From Acholoe squamosa (lineage: Eukaryota > Annelida > Polychaeta > Phyllodocida > Polynoidae): a stretch of DNA of 64,000 nucleotides. The translations under genes and the position numbers were made by a program. The DNA lies in the NCBI GenBank assembly GCA_949317995.1, contig OX439048.1, forward strand, positions 28,215,495 to 28,279,494. Direction: 5' to 3'. Below the pieces are notes generated by a model. The model searched no databases. It was not told the origin of the DNA and saw only the letters and a program-made list of their open reading frames with translations. Shown piece after piece: positions 51,863 through 64,000 of the stretch; the stretch's first letter is position 1; each line of letters begins with the position of its first letter.

Positions 51863-52460
51863 TCGAGGGGTTTGAGTTGACTCTTGTTCTTACCTGAAAA
51901 AATGTGCTTGTCCTAATTTTAACTACTGAGGGAGGGGCATGGCCTAAAAACGTGGTGTGCCTAATGGTTACTTTCTTATGTTTAGCCTAACCATTTCATT
52001 TTTACCACATGTTTTATATGCTGCAAGAACAACAATAGTCATTCTACACTACGGCAGTGGTTCTTTGTTCGTACCACATACATTTGTATTCATACTAAAT
52101 GTCACCCTGAAAGAATTCATGAACAAAGTCTGAATGTATTTGGTGTATAACCGTCACTTGATAGACTATGCAATTATTTTTGAAAGATGTAATATACATG
52201 CTGCCTGCGGATAATTGACTTTTGCAAATCATGGTGATACATACAGCCCCTAAGAGGCTTTAGTTATGTCTTTAGTAATATCGTAATGATCTACACCCAA
52301 AATGATGCCTGCCTGATGTAACTTTGTACAACCTGATTGAGCACTACACTATTTCTATCCTGTTGCCGTGTTTTGGCCGATCTGAAAAACGTACATGTAT
52401 GATTTCTGCCAATAAACTTGTTAAAACTCAAACTCAAACCTGAGTGGACTTAATAGCACA

Positions 52461-52507
52461 ACCTGTTTTTTTTTTTTTGTTTTTTTTTTTTTTTTTTTTT
52501 TTGTTTT
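52461..52507. repeat. Poly-T tract
   Basis: Nearly pure T with three interruptions. Just upstream, AATAAA and a short (AACTC)n at 52409-52440 look like a retroposon tail. 51870-53820 otherwise shows no supported feature. Confidence 0.8.
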
Positions 52508-53825
52508 AACGCTTAGTATCTCACTTCTCATATCACGATTTATTGAAAGGTATTGTTTATAAAATACATTTAGACTGATTGCCATACAGAATATTGAAAA
52601 GGGCTAGCTTATGAACAAACCCGGGGTATTAGTTTTCTCATTGCCTCCCACAGGTAAAACATAAGTGTATTGAAATTGATTGTCCAGTTACATAAATGAT
52701 AAAGGATTACAACATACACATTCAGTACATAATTCATCAAAAGGAAGGACAGCTTAAGGGTGAAACATTTCTCTAATTTTCGATGAGAGACCTTTGTTAC
52801 ATGCCCATTTAAAAAAAAAAACAACAACAACAAAACAAAAAAACACACACATTTTTGGATGTGCTCAATACATTTACCAAAATCAGTAGTATAACATTGA
52901 TTTATGTGTCGTCCATAGAAAAATACTAATCAGAATAGGGGACAGATAGACAAAATACAAACATAATATGAATAAAATCACCAGGTCTAAAATATCGTCT
53001 ATTTTTCTGTACGAGAATAATTTACACCTTCTTGGTAATAGCATTTAGCTAAACACGTTGGTCTACACACTAAAAAAAGACTGCTGAATCTACCAGGCCA
53101 TCCAGTAAACTGCACAGTGATTTCAATGTCATGATACAGTGAATTAGTGTAAGTTTTTACAATGAAGACGATAAAGCACTGCATTGTGAGGTATCTGCTT
53201 CAAAATAACCGTGGAATCTTTGTCCCAAAGCTGCCACAGAACCGTCGTGAATTTGACAGTATATCTTGACAGTGTATTTTCTTTCTGCTTTTCGTTTAGA
53301 TCAATGGCTTCACTCAGTCTTGGCTAAAGTATGTAGTTGTGTGGGTGGACGAGAAGGTTCTCTACTCAATATGATCATAATTATACACCCTTATCAATTT
53401 GCTGGTATATACCACTGCTACAATGAGTCTTACCTTCCACGTTATATAGTAAGAAATCCCATTTGACATCTACCTCACCAAAAACCGAGCAATATGTTTA
53501 TGAAGAACAAAAACAACAGAAATACAATATAATCAGGGTTATTGTTTTTTTTTTATATATATTTTTCATATATCTCCTCAAATTTCATGGAAGCAACAGG
53601 ACTAGATGGATATAAAGGATTGATAAATCCATGCAATGGTAATGCGTTCTTGGTAAGTTAATAAATCTTTTCGCTGGGACTTGAATATAAGTATAAGGTG
53701 CCACTTCACTTCTTTTCAAAGAGGAATTCCTGTACAAGTGTGCCGGAAACTGACAAATAGGCTTATATATGGCCATTTATGCCATACAAGAAATTTCAAA
53801 ACTTTAGCTATAGCGGATCCAGAGA

Positions 53826-53857
53826 TCAGCACTGTCCTACATGTAGGACAGTGCTGA
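53826..53857. repeat. 32-bp perfect palindrome
   Basis: TCAGCACTGTCCTACA is followed immediately by its exact reverse complement. The inner part CCTACATGTAGGACAGT recurs at 53907. 53980-55990 holds no supported gene; a smaller hairpin (GACCATTCAACCTT / AAGGTTGAATGGTC) lies at 54624-54705. Confidence 0.9.
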
Positions 53858-56039
53858 AGTTTACTTGTGGATATAGACCTCTTCCCATGATGTCACTTAG
53901 GTTTCCTACATGTAGGACAGTAGGGCCATCTGGGTTAATGAATTCGCCTAATGAATTCAATGCCCTGCTATTGTAAGTCTATGATGTACTCTAAAAACTG
54001 CTACCATACCTTGGTATGACCGGTTGTAGATATTAACTCAGTGGTCTCATGTTGGTTTATCCTCCCCGCCATGGAGGATGGTGGGGACAGGTACAGTGGG
54101 ACTCTAAACTTGTGTGCAGTAGAAAATGTACATTCTTTTTGTTTTATAAATCACATTGATGACATTGGGGTAAAAAAACTGAAACTCGGGGGGAAACCTG
54201 GGAATTATTTACAGGCGAAAGTGTCAGAGGAATCAACAGATTACTAAGTAAGACCATCTTAATTAGGTAAATTTATAGATGAGTAATCCAATGGCCAGAA
54301 GTAGGACCATCTTATCTCTTATCTGCGATCTTCTCATGTGTGACTCTTCACGTGTGACAATATAGTGATATTGATAACTTGAGGAGCACCGCGCTTTTTA
54401 CATGATTGACAGTAGGGGTGTCCTACCATATTGTATTTCTACAGCCCTAATTAGATAAACTGTTAAAACAATATACCCGTTGCCTCATCTATGCTGATAA
54501 TTTCGGTAGAAAACTCCAATTTCATTTTAAAGTTCTTTAACCTGTTCAGATTCTTTAATCAAGGTAAAAGGTTGCTTATTGCAGTATAAGGGTCTAAAAA
54601 AAGCTATCTTCTCCAATGTCCAGACCATTCAACCTTAAGCTAATTGATTGCACATCGATTCACCTCAAGACTTCCCATAACCTTTGGAAAAGGTTGAATG
54701 GTCGTATGATATGACTTAAGGTTAAGTGGAAAGGGATATCATAGGCCTAGGCTAAAAGGTTAAAAATTTGTAAAGCCACAAAATCCTCTCCGTGAAATGT
54801 GATGTAGGAACATTCTGTATTAAACTTAGAAACACTAGAATGTCTGCCAATCAAAATAATCAGGACCGTAGCCAAGAGGGGAGATAGGGGAGATGCATCT
54901 ACCCCCCCCCCCCACAGCCCCAAAGACAAAAAAGGTCCCATTTTGGAGCCCTAAATTCCCTGGCAATAATCAATGATTCTATGTTTTAGATCAACATTCT
55001 GGGTGTCCATCGAGTATCTTCTGGTATGAATGTTATTTATCTTCTGTTGAGGCCTACAGCAGTGGGGTAGACCTGAAGGTTATTTCAATAAAATGTACTA
55101 GAGCACCCGTCTTGTACCAGTGGTACTGTTTTCAAAAGTGTCCAATGGTAGAGAACATCTTTTTGACTGCCGTATCATTATGTTTAACTCTGGGTTTTGA
55201 ATAAGCCCCAATCTGAAATAAGCACCAGGGGTACGGAGGTGTTTAAATAACTCTCATATCAGAAAGGGACCTTGAATAAGCGCCTGTTTTCATTAAGGGC
55301 TAAGTCTTTTAGTGCTTGGGTGATTTTTCACGACAATAGAGTAATGCCTAGATGAGGTCCATAAAAAGCCTAGAGACTTGACACTGCATTAGTTTGTAGT
55401 ACTGGATGAGTTGTGGGTAGGTTAAGCCGCAGGCAGGACATTACAATTGGGCTGGTTTAAACTACTTTTGTGCAATATATAAATACTATAGAAAATAGGG
55501 TTATTTAAAAGGTGACATATTGCATTGGCAAGGATTGATTGTACTCCGATTTGTGGAATCGTGTCATAACATAGGGGCTTTTTGTTACATAGGGGCCCAA
55601 TGTGGCCATCTTAAAAAGATGATGATTACCCCACCTGACATGTTTTTAGGAGGATCTTTTTGAATGTAAATCTTATCTGCCAAAAAGTTGCCAGATCTGT
55701 AGGGACCATTTGCCAGGTAGCAACTGCAGGTGGTTAAATGGACCCAATCTGTCATAAAATGCTAGGTAGAGGCTTGGGCTTATTACTAACCACGATTGCA
55801 GAATTTGATTTTCAAATATATAGTGGACAGTGGCATTTTATGGGAAAAGCTGACTCTAAAACACAAGTTTACCAGTGATAGAAACTGGAATATTGTTCAT
55901 CATATGTACTTCAATGAGAACTCTGGTGGAACTATTTTGCTCAAGTGGGTACATGAGATAGTTCATGAAAATCATCCAAACCCCCAAAGTTATGGGATTG
56001 CAGGCTGGTTTTAGGTCTTCAAATATTTCCCAAGGAATG

Positions 56040-56825
56040 GCCAGTAAGCCCATCAGCTTTCATTTTCACAACCCATTCAGAGACTGCAGATTAGATAAGG
56101 TAATTATCTAAATGTAGACCTAGGTAAGTATAGTCATGTACAGTTTCCAATTCAGTCTCTGCCATTTTAAAAGTTCCCAACACAACTTTAGGTAACTTTC
56201 TCCTAGAACCAAACCATAGTGTTTTTGTTTTCTCAACATTTACTGTTAAACGCTTCTCTAAACACCATTTATAAACCCTATCAATATCAGATTGCAGACA
56301 GTTATAGGCTAGGGTAGTTTTGTTACTGGAAGTTTAAAATACTAGATCATCCGCATACATAATATATTTACAATCAGTGATTACGGACCCAATGTCATTG
56401 ACATATAAAAAAAATATTACTAAAAGTAATATGTCACACAAAACCCAACTTCAGTCCAAATTTGTTTTTTTGTAAAATTTATTATTACAAAGTAATAATG
56501 TACAGGCAATAACAAATGTTGATAATAATGTTGAGTGAATGTAGAATAATCAACCGTTTCGGCCGTGGTGAGCCTTATAAAAAAAATAACAACTGCCCCA
56601 GAACAGAGCCCTGAGGCACTCCATACCAAACTGGCTGAACAGATGATTTAAACTCCCAAATTTTTGTGTATTGAACACAATCCTTTAAATAGCTAGCAAT
56701 CCAAATTAAGGTGCTGTGGTGAATTTTTTTAACGAGTTAGTGTGCATATTAGGAGATTATGAGGAACTCTATCAAATGCTTTCCTCAGATCCAAAAAGCA
56801 TGTCGCAGTTACATGAGACCTATCA
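56040..56825 (-). pseudogene. LINE reverse transcriptase fragment
   Basis: On the minus strand, from right to left: FLDLRKAFDRVPHN (about 56760-56810, RT motif A), YGVPQGSVLGQ (about 56590-56640, motif B), LYVNDI and YADDLVF (about 56340-56400, motif C with catalytic DD), then LQSDIDRVYKWCLEKRLTVN and TKTLWFGSRRK (thumb side), and YTYLG (about 56110). A stop follows YADDLVF, and a 159-bp insertion sits between motifs B and C. The pattern fits the CR1/Jockey/RTE-like non-LTR group; the fragment is dead. Confidence 0.85.
56417..56575 (-). mobile_element. 159-bp insertion with 13-bp TSD in the LINE relic
   Basis: Flanked by TATAAAAAAAATA at 56404-56416 and 56576-56588. On the minus strand it starts AGGCTCACCACGGCCGAAAC, a phrase resembling a repeat-derived sequence widespread in invertebrates, and ends in the palindrome TTACTTTTAGTAA. 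No coding capacity. Type unknown; a truncated retroelement or a SINE. Confidence 0.7.
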
Positions 56826-57684
56826 ACATCATTTGTGGGTGAATGACCCCAGCCCCCCTAACATAGTCCATTTATTGTCTTTTTTCAATGTCTGATGTTT
56901 GCAAGTATCATACAGCATAGCTATAAGTAAATAGGCCAACCATCAATTGTCTTCTCAAAATTCACCAGAATTCACCATTTACCTTCTAGATTTCAAAATT
57001 TTCCCCTAATATAACGCCAGTCAATACACAGTTTATTCTTGTAGTGGATAGTTGAGTGGGCCAAACATCAAGTGTCTTCTCGAAATTCAACAGAATTCAC
57101 CTTGTACCTTCTTGATTTTGATTTTTATTAAAAGCCGTCGGTGCATGTCCCCAAACCCCCTACCCTAATATGTTTGCTGCAATTTGCCTTCCGATCAAAT
57201 GCATTTATATAAATTCTCCAAGTCAAAAGGTCCACCTTTGTGAGCCAGGTCTCCCCCCCCCCACCCACAACAAACTCTGGCTACGGCCTGCAAACTGACA
57301 TCATAATTATGAGGCTACTATTTATCAGGCCCTTTTTCTTAAATCAGAGAACTGAAATTACTGGGGTGGTAGTCAGGTTGATGGTGTTGACTTAGCATGC
57401 AGGTGAATGCTAACCCAGTGAACGCACATTTGTAGATGGACGTTGCACACTGGTATATCTACGTAAAATTATGATGCCAACTACGTAGATTTGGTTGGTA
57501 TGTTGACGTTCAAACTTTAAGGTTTAGTTACATCCTAGAGAGGTAGATATAAGAAATATACTTATCTACATTTTTCTACGTATCTAAGTATAAATAATTG
57601 CCAAAAAAAATTACATAGGTGGAAAAACGTGGCTACAGGGGAATTCGATCTCAGTACCTCCAATTTATGAATCCCCTGCTCTAC

Positions 57685-58335
57685 TGTCAATGGACCATTC
57701 TGGGTATTATTCATTATTTTACACATTTATAAAATACTCCGCCATATACGCTCAGGACCTGCTCACAAGCTTACAGCTCATTCCCCCCCAGTGTGTACAG
57801 TGAGCTGCTCTTACATCACCCATACCAGGAGTTTGTGAGAGCCTGACCCATCTTATTTCTGGGCACTGACTTACTGGGAGTATCACAACATACCGACATA
57901 CCTGTGGACGCGTTTCTAGGATGCAGGGAAATTCCACAACCTCCCTTCATCCTGATTGGTCCATCTATAAATAGAATCATTACCGGGTATGGCGATCAGA
58001 CCCAACCAGATCTGACCAGATCTGACCTGTTCCTACCAGGACATTTCATCACCCTGTGAGCTGCTCACCTTAGTATTTAAGACCTGGTGAGCAGCTCCCA
58101 ATCATCTATTCTAAGCTCATCCTTTTCTACTTATATTATACCACGTACAACCTCCCTAGTATCTAGGACCTATGACAGGTTGAGCTAGGAGCTTAGGGGC
58201 AGAGCCTGCACGCTGGCAAGTGTATCATTGTTACCACCTATATGTACACTCTGTCATCATGCAATAAACAAGGATCAAAGAACTTCTCTGGATTCAGTGT
58301 TCATTACAACATCGACTTGTAACGGTTCGTTGACA
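57685..58335 (+). repeat. Element C 5' LTR (651 bp)
   Basis: Starts TGTCAATGG and ends CGTTGACA, with TGTCAA/TTGACA inverted ends. TATAAATA at 57966-57973 and AATAAA at 58263-58268. Confidence 0.88.
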
Positions 58336-58336
58336 T

Positions 58337-58347
58337 TGGTGGAGAAC
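58337..58347 (+). promoter_or_regulatory. Element C primer-binding site
   Basis: TGGTGGAGAAC, one base after the LTR. Identical over 11 bases to the element B PBS. Confidence 0.65.
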
Positions 58348-58382
58348 TCATCAGAATATCCCACTACTAACCTCTCATAGCC

Positions 58383-58646
58383 ATGAGTAATAGTAAGACC
58401 ACACCCAAGGAGCCAGTTCCTGAACGTACCTTTGCATCACCTGGGCTAGATGCGCCCAACCGACCTGCAATTGCAGCACACCATTTCCAGAGAGAAAATT
58501 CGTCACCTGACGCCTTCAAAATGATCCAGTTACACCCACCCGTCACACCAAGGGACACCACCCATGGTGGAAGAAATGGCAGAAGTTATACAGCATCTCA
58601 GTCTGACACTGACAGCAACAGCCCCAGGAGCAGTCGCGATGATTAG
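58383..58646 (+). pseudogene. gag: Element C gag N-terminal remnant
   Basis: 87 aa from an ATG 36 bases after the PBS, hydrophilic and Pro/Ser/Asp-rich (TTPKEPVPERTF, SQSDTDSNSPRSSRDD). It stops before any capsid or zinc-knuckle motif. Position rather than similarity identifies it as gag. Confidence 0.5.
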
Positions 58647-58919
58647 GATTCAGGGGACGGAACTACAGCACCTATAGTCCCCGCCCCCACCCTAAAGGAC
58701 CCGACCATATGAACGCCCCCCACTACTCCTGATCCTACTACTGAAGCAGAAGTTAACTCAATTGACTCTCATACCTCCAGTAACTACTACACAGAACGTA
58801 TGAATATAAGGAGGACCAGGACTCTTGCACAGACATTGATGAGGACGAATGTGAGGACTACAGCCGGAGGACGCCAATTCTGAAGCCGACAAACAAGTCT
58901 AATCAATATGGACAGCAAG

Positions 58920-59480
58920 GTAAGGCCATTTTCATTGATACAGAATTGACTAAGAGTGCAGTATCTGTTGACATAGATAACCACTTGTATAGGGCTCTCA
59001 TTAATTCTGGGGCCTCCCTGTCTTCTATTAGCCAAAAAAAAGGCTGATAAAATAGCAAGCACATATTTTAAAAATAGGTTAGACACTCTACACCCACAGT
59101 GTTACTGGCTGACAAGACCCCAGCTCAGATAAGTCACTCGATGACCACAGACTTCCTCATCGATGGCCATGAATTTGGAACCAGGTTCCATGTGTTTCCT
59201 GATTTCAACCACCCACTCATTCTGGGTGTAGATTTCACCTTTGGTCCTAAACCTAAAGCACCCAACACTATAAGAAAATAGGGATCCTTTTCCTGCAAAA
59301 TTATCTTACCCCCCCACACCACCACCCTAGCTCTACACCCCACTCTATTATTTCCTAACAAACTCACCCATAATAGCCTTTTTACCACCCTTGAAACAGA
59401 CATACAAAACACCACCCAGACACTATAGGCATATTTTCTTCGTGTAATAGATGTTTCCTCTCCATTTCCCATATATCATT
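58920..59480 (+). pseudogene. Element C retroviral-type protease remnant
   Basis: ALINSGASLSSIS (about 58990-59030) matches the aspartic protease active-site block, but the catalytic Asp is Asn. The flap and second motif follow in another frame (ADKTPAQ ... HPLILGVDF, 59099-59281), and a protease-RT linker-like piece (KIILPPHTTTLAL) continues to about 59480. At least two frame breaks. No RT follows. Confidence 0.6.
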
Positions 59481-62400
59481 TCAATGGAGAGCATTCATTA
59501 GAATCACCAAATTCACCTTTTTTTATGTTTTATTTTTCCACAAATTCCAATTATTCCTTCCAACACATCATAACATCACAACCACAATTAGTGAGTAACA
59601 TTGCCAAAAATTTTATTTAATTTCCTAAAGGCTCAGGCAGCCGTAAACTGGATGATCTGGTTGGCACGCCACATAAATTACCCACGGTCACAGCGTATGC
59701 TCGGTTTGTGTTCCCATTCAATTGGGACATGCATGCGCTGGTTTGTTACAAGCTCAGGGCTCCTCAATACCCTAAGGTATTACCAAATGACGGCGTACTG
59801 TAGGAGAGCAGCTCTCTTGCATCCTGATCCGTGTTTATACCTCTGTTTACCATTGGTACTGTAATGTTTGGTGAGACACATAATTATATTAACATCCTTA
59901 ATTCCTGCGCCACAGGTGGCCAGGATAGGGATCCCACAAGACCTGATTTCATCATCAGTATTTCACATATCACCCGACCATAACCACAACAATATTGTGT
60001 CATAACTGACCATTCCATCCTAATGTACTAAGGATCATAATTTGCATAGGACTGGCCAGTCCACTAGCATCCATCCAATAGAAAGGCTACACGCCATTTT
60101 AGGGAGGGACATACCTCTGAGGGATGTCTGTGATTGAGAAACAGCCACCTCATGATCAGCATATAAGCCTCCTCCCACCCCAATCTTATCCACTCCACAA
60201 CAATACACCAAACTTACCAAACCCAGTCACCACATGGAGCAAGTATCCGGAGACCACAGGGCCAAAATGCCGAGACTGCCATGCAACCAGCCCAGGTAGG
60301 ATTTGTCTCATGTGTCCATTTAGTAGCGTCATCAATCGTTCTAGCATGACAATGATGGATTATGCCATCATGTTACCCAGATACCCATTACATGCCAATG
60401 GTAGTGTGCGCTTAGAGTGCTTTGTAAAATGTGATAGTTGAATTTGCAGTCCACATCATGCCTTTCTACGACGACCTGACCACTTTAGATCTTACTTATC
60501 AACCTTTTGGCAACACCCCACCCACCCCACCCATCCCACACACAACCTATCCTACCTTAGACTACCCATCAATTTAAAATTGTCTATTAGCCTTGAGGCA
60601 CCAAAATCATATGGACTCAACCCAGGGTGAACCATCCATAGCCTTCTAGGCCCACATGGCGATAGGAGCAAGGCCATGGATCTGTTTGGTCACAGCTATC
60701 AATCTTTGAATGTTTGAATTTGCTCAAATTTATCCGGCCACACGCCCCCACCACTGTATTGAACTATCTTAGCTCACTAGTCACTAAACCTCTTACAAAA
60801 GAGTCAGGGTAAAATACATCAATTACTAGCCATAGATTAACCTAACAAACTAGTCTGTTTAAGAATTATGCCTACAAGTGTCCTATTAACAAACACACCA
60901 CCCCAAAGCAAGCAAACCCCCCCCCCCCAAAATTCGTATAAATTTTTCCTCTCCCACCCCAAATTCACCAAACAACTATACCTCACACACCACTCCCTCA
61001 CACCAAGCCAAGCAAACCCCCCGCACCCCCCCAGCACATGACACAGGTTACTATTACAAAAGAAAAACATGTGCACTAGCAGAACCACAACAAACTTATT
61101 GTCACTGCACCCGCAACCATAGCAACGGGGAACACCTAGTCTTTTTATAGTACGAGGCGCTCCCACATTGTGATGGTGAATCCTTGGCGAGTCTCGCCCC
61201 GGCATCGTCCCCCGATCCAGGAGGACATACCAGACAGAAAGGCTCGGGCCCAAACGGCGGCAAAGCAAATCGAGCCCACTAAGTTGGCTCCGCTAAATAT
61301 GTTTAAACCTGACCTGGCTGAGAGGGCCACATATATCGTTAATGGTAGGTAGAATTTCGACTCACCAATCCAACATGGCCGGTTTCGGTTCATGATGGAA
61401 CCCACCATCCCACCTCATCGACTACCGGCCACCCCCACCATCATATAACTTAGGACCGTCCCAAGGTTATACCCAAATGTCAGTAACGTTTGGAAGATAC
61501 CATCACACTTATGTGGGGATGGCAGGTACCCCCTTACACACATCCTGGATAATATGGCGATAACGCCATAAAGACGCTGATGTGGGGATCACCCCCCATC
61601 CAGCTCACCTATCAGACCCCACACCCCACAGTGAGCCCCCTCCTCAAGACATCGCCCAAAACACACACATACACAGCTATCACTGAACCCATTAGGCTAG
61701 ATAACATCATAGCCACAGCTAAGCCTAACTAACACAGTAGATCGGTCTACACCAATGTTCATCAGTATTGGCACCGGCTGCAGCGTCCGGCCCGACAACT
61801 TTTGCGCCACACGCAGCAGCCCGGCGCCATCTTGGTTTCGCATCAATTACCGAAATTGACTGAAGTCACAGCCGTCACCATGACTACCATCGGTCATGTG
61901 ACACCCGCACGTGGCGTCTCGATCACAACAACAACATTGACACATGTTCACACCTTGGTTTGCTCAAATCGAACTTACCTTAGTAACCATCGGGCATCCC
62001 GCCGGGCGGGATGATCACCCACTGGATCTGTGTGATGCTGAAATACAAACCAAAAGGCGGATTAGACCAAAATGCCTCACGTCTTGATCCCAAAATTTTT
62101 TTTCAAAAAACTCAAAAATCGCCCTTGAATTTCAAATCGTACTCACAATCCGCCCGACATGGTGATGGTGAGGTGGAGCGTAGTTCCGTTAGGCATGATT
62201 AGATCCACCTCATAAACCTCCATGGTGGTTATGTAACAGTATGACATCACAACTTTCTTCTCGTCTTTTCCCCCTTTTTCTTTTTCGGCCTAAATAAATT
62301 TTCCTTGAACCAACATCGAAAATACCCCTGCTTTAGGGGGATGCAACAAGTAGAAGTCAACCTGAGCAGACCAAAGCCATATTAAACCCCATAAATTACG

Positions 62401-63830
62401 GAACTTTTCACCATCATGGTACAGCGCCAGCTCGCTACTAGCACCTGGTGGAGTTTAAAGAAACCAACCATAGCGTCCCTGGATACAGGACCCGTGCTAG
62501 GCCAATGAATCAGTTGAAGCTCTGTACTTATGTTTTATATGTTGACAAAATGATATTGACCTCGCTTTCTTTTTCTGTGTTAAACATGGCCTGTTTGCAA
62601 ACCATGACAGACAATCTGTGGTTGATGAATTGTTCTCTCTTCCTGTTGTCCTCTCAGCAGGACCACCGCCGGACACAGCCACAATCCCTTCAGGACCAGA
62701 GGTCAAGCCCAAGGAGAAGGCCAGTACCATTAAGTCCAGAGACAAAACCAACATCAAACAGTGAGGCAACTTACCACCCAATAGCTTCCATGCTATAGAG
62801 CATTTCAGGAGAAACGAGTGACAATGTCGCCATGGCAGCCATGAACCCTAAAATTAATGATATGTTGTGGAGTCCCAATCTCCCCTCACCCCACCACACA
62901 ACTACCAAAATGCTTATTTTGGACAAAAGACTGACTCTTATTTTTTTATGTAAACAAGGTCAACTTTTTATGCCTTCAATAGATTGGCAAACTCTTATGA
63001 TCTTATAGGTGACTTTTATAACATGACCTTTTATAATGTCACCTCAGGTGCTACAAGATCATCCCCATTTGTACACCCTTTTCAAGCTCAACTATGTATT
63101 GTATTTATGAGCTTTAGTCAGTAGATATTTAAGTTCATATTTAACCTTAGGCTCTTAAGTTTGGCACAAACTATGTAGAGCGGGGCGAACAGTCATATCT
63201 ATACTACCTTGACCCTGTCCTACATAAGATCTTCAAATTTTTTTTCTCTCTCTCTTCCCACAGCCAGTCCAAATACGACCTCGGTCAATTTATACTGGCT
63301 TAACATGTGCCCTTGGCAGCTTGAAGCCGAATTTATCTTGGGAAACTCCCAACCTTGGTTTGACTTCCCGGTGCCAACTCCACATACTGTGTAAATAACA
63401 CTTTTCCTTCCTTTTCTTACCGGTACATCATATTTGTAAATACTCCATATACCTCAGCTTAGACAAATGTATTTTCATACTCCATTGTATCAATACATAG
63501 CCACGACAAACTCAGGTACAAACAGTATTCACGACGTGCCAAAAATATGTGTACCCATTTATTCCTGTAGTAATAAGTATCATAAGTTTTCTTTGATCCA
63601 ACAATTAATAGCATGCTACCGGTATCTCTTATTTTTGAAAAGTTCCATAAAGGAACCTCCATGTACACCTATTTCATTCTTGTACCGTATTTTTATACCG
63701 AAAATCCCTTTGTATCATGTACCTTGTATGCATAATACCCAAAATTGTCAATGGACTTGGCAAAAGCCATTATTATTAATGATTTTCCTCCCTTAAACCT
63801 CGTGCAGAGACGAGTGGGAATGTGGGGATT
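59481..63830 (+). other. Element C long interior without recognisable genes
   Basis: Only short ORFs. C-rich runs occur at 60920 and 61020. One small Cys cluster (CRDCHATSPGRICLMC, near 60270) is seen. YY1-like CCAAGATGGCGCC is on the minus strand at about 61824-61836. Strong 3' splice-site-like tracts end at about 62663 (TCCTCTCAGCAG) and 63263 (CTCTCTTCCCACAG). Purine-rich GAGTGGGAATGTGGGGAT just before 63831 is the likely PPT. Confidence 0.5.
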
Positions 63831-64000
63831 TGTCAATGGACCATTCTGGGTATTATTCATTATTTTACACATTTATAAAATACTCCGCCATATACGCTCA
63901 GGACCTGCTCTCAAGCTCACAGCTCAATCCCCCCCCAGTGTGTACAGTGAGCTGCTCTTACATCACCCGTACCAGGATGTTGTGAGAGCCGGACCCATCC
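63831..64000 (+). repeat. Element C 3' LTR (start only)
   Basis: Repeats the first 170 bp of the 5' LTR from TGTCAATGG, with several substitutions and one extra C in the C-run; cut by the window end. Confidence 0.9.

Larger units (their letters stand above)
57685..64000 (+). mobile_element. LTR element C (partial; pol-less), 3' end beyond the window
   Basis: 5' LTR, PBS, gag and protease remnants, a long non-coding interior, PPT-like purines and the first 170 bp of the 3' LTR. No RT, RNase H or integrase motif is visible in 59.5-63.8 kb in any frame. About six or more differences occur in the 170 bp of LTR that can be compared, so it is older than A and B. Confidence 0.8.

Noticed and set aside
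57640-57684. GTGGCTACAGGGGAATTCGATC resembling a tRNA T arm
   Set aside because: No A box or stems around it; lies just upstream of the element C LTR and seems chance.

Overview
The window is eukaryotic, from a metazoan and probably a marine invertebrate. It has no operons, Shine-Dalgarno sites or dense genes. It has splice signals, a CRE/NRF-1/YY1 promoter, (TA)n and minisatellite DNA, CpG-to-TpG decay, and many transposon families typical of invertebrate genomes (Gypsy LTR elements, a Crypton-type recombinase, MITEs, tRNA-related SINEs, a LINE). I cannot name the phylum with confidence. Almost all recognisable coding sequence belongs to mobile elements. The only hint of an ordinary host gene is a promoter plus first exon near 3.85-3.95 kb.

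Layout. 0-2.1 kb: a decayed, intron-containing Crypton/DUF3504 tyrosine recombinase on the minus strand with a duplicated 3' end. 2.9-5.3 kb: tRNA-like fragments, a candidate CpG promoter and a degenerate minisatellite. 5.5-5.8 kb: a near-palindromic foldback element. 6.75-8.26 kb: an element bounded by opposed arrays of a GTACTAGGGTAACT motif, with a SINE inside it. 9.0-13.5 kb: a frameshifted transposase-like pseudogene flanked by direct repeats. 15.2-28.05 kb: Gypsy element A (plus strand), with identical LTRs, a tRNA-His-type PBS, gag, pol, and a large extra ORF (ORF3, about 980 aa) that has its own CRE-bearing upstream region. 28.3-30.1 kb: a diverged tandem duplication with a tRNA-like insertion. 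31.85-48.37 kb: a TIR DNA transposon split by Gypsy element B (minus strand, 32.4-47.6 kb), which has near-identical LTRs, gag, pol and a fusion-glycoprotein-like env broken into two frames. 48.7-51.9 kb: two MITEs and a 942-bp tandem duplication. 56.0-56.8 kb: a LINE reverse transcriptase relic with a short insertion in it. 57.7-64.0 kb: LTR element C, which keeps gag and protease remnants but no visible polymerase and runs off the window.

How the parts work together. Elements A and B each encode the usual Gag, protease, RT, RNase H and integrase set, with pol in the -1 frame relative to gag. Both have the same GGAAAAC heptamer directly before the gag stop, which suggests a shared frameshift mechanism. 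A adds a zinc-finger-like ORF of unknown role. B adds an envelope module, so it resembles an errantivirus. B and C share their primer-binding sequence. The best candidates for something undescribed are ORF3 of element A with its promoter-like region, and the opposed-array element at 6.75-8.26 kb.
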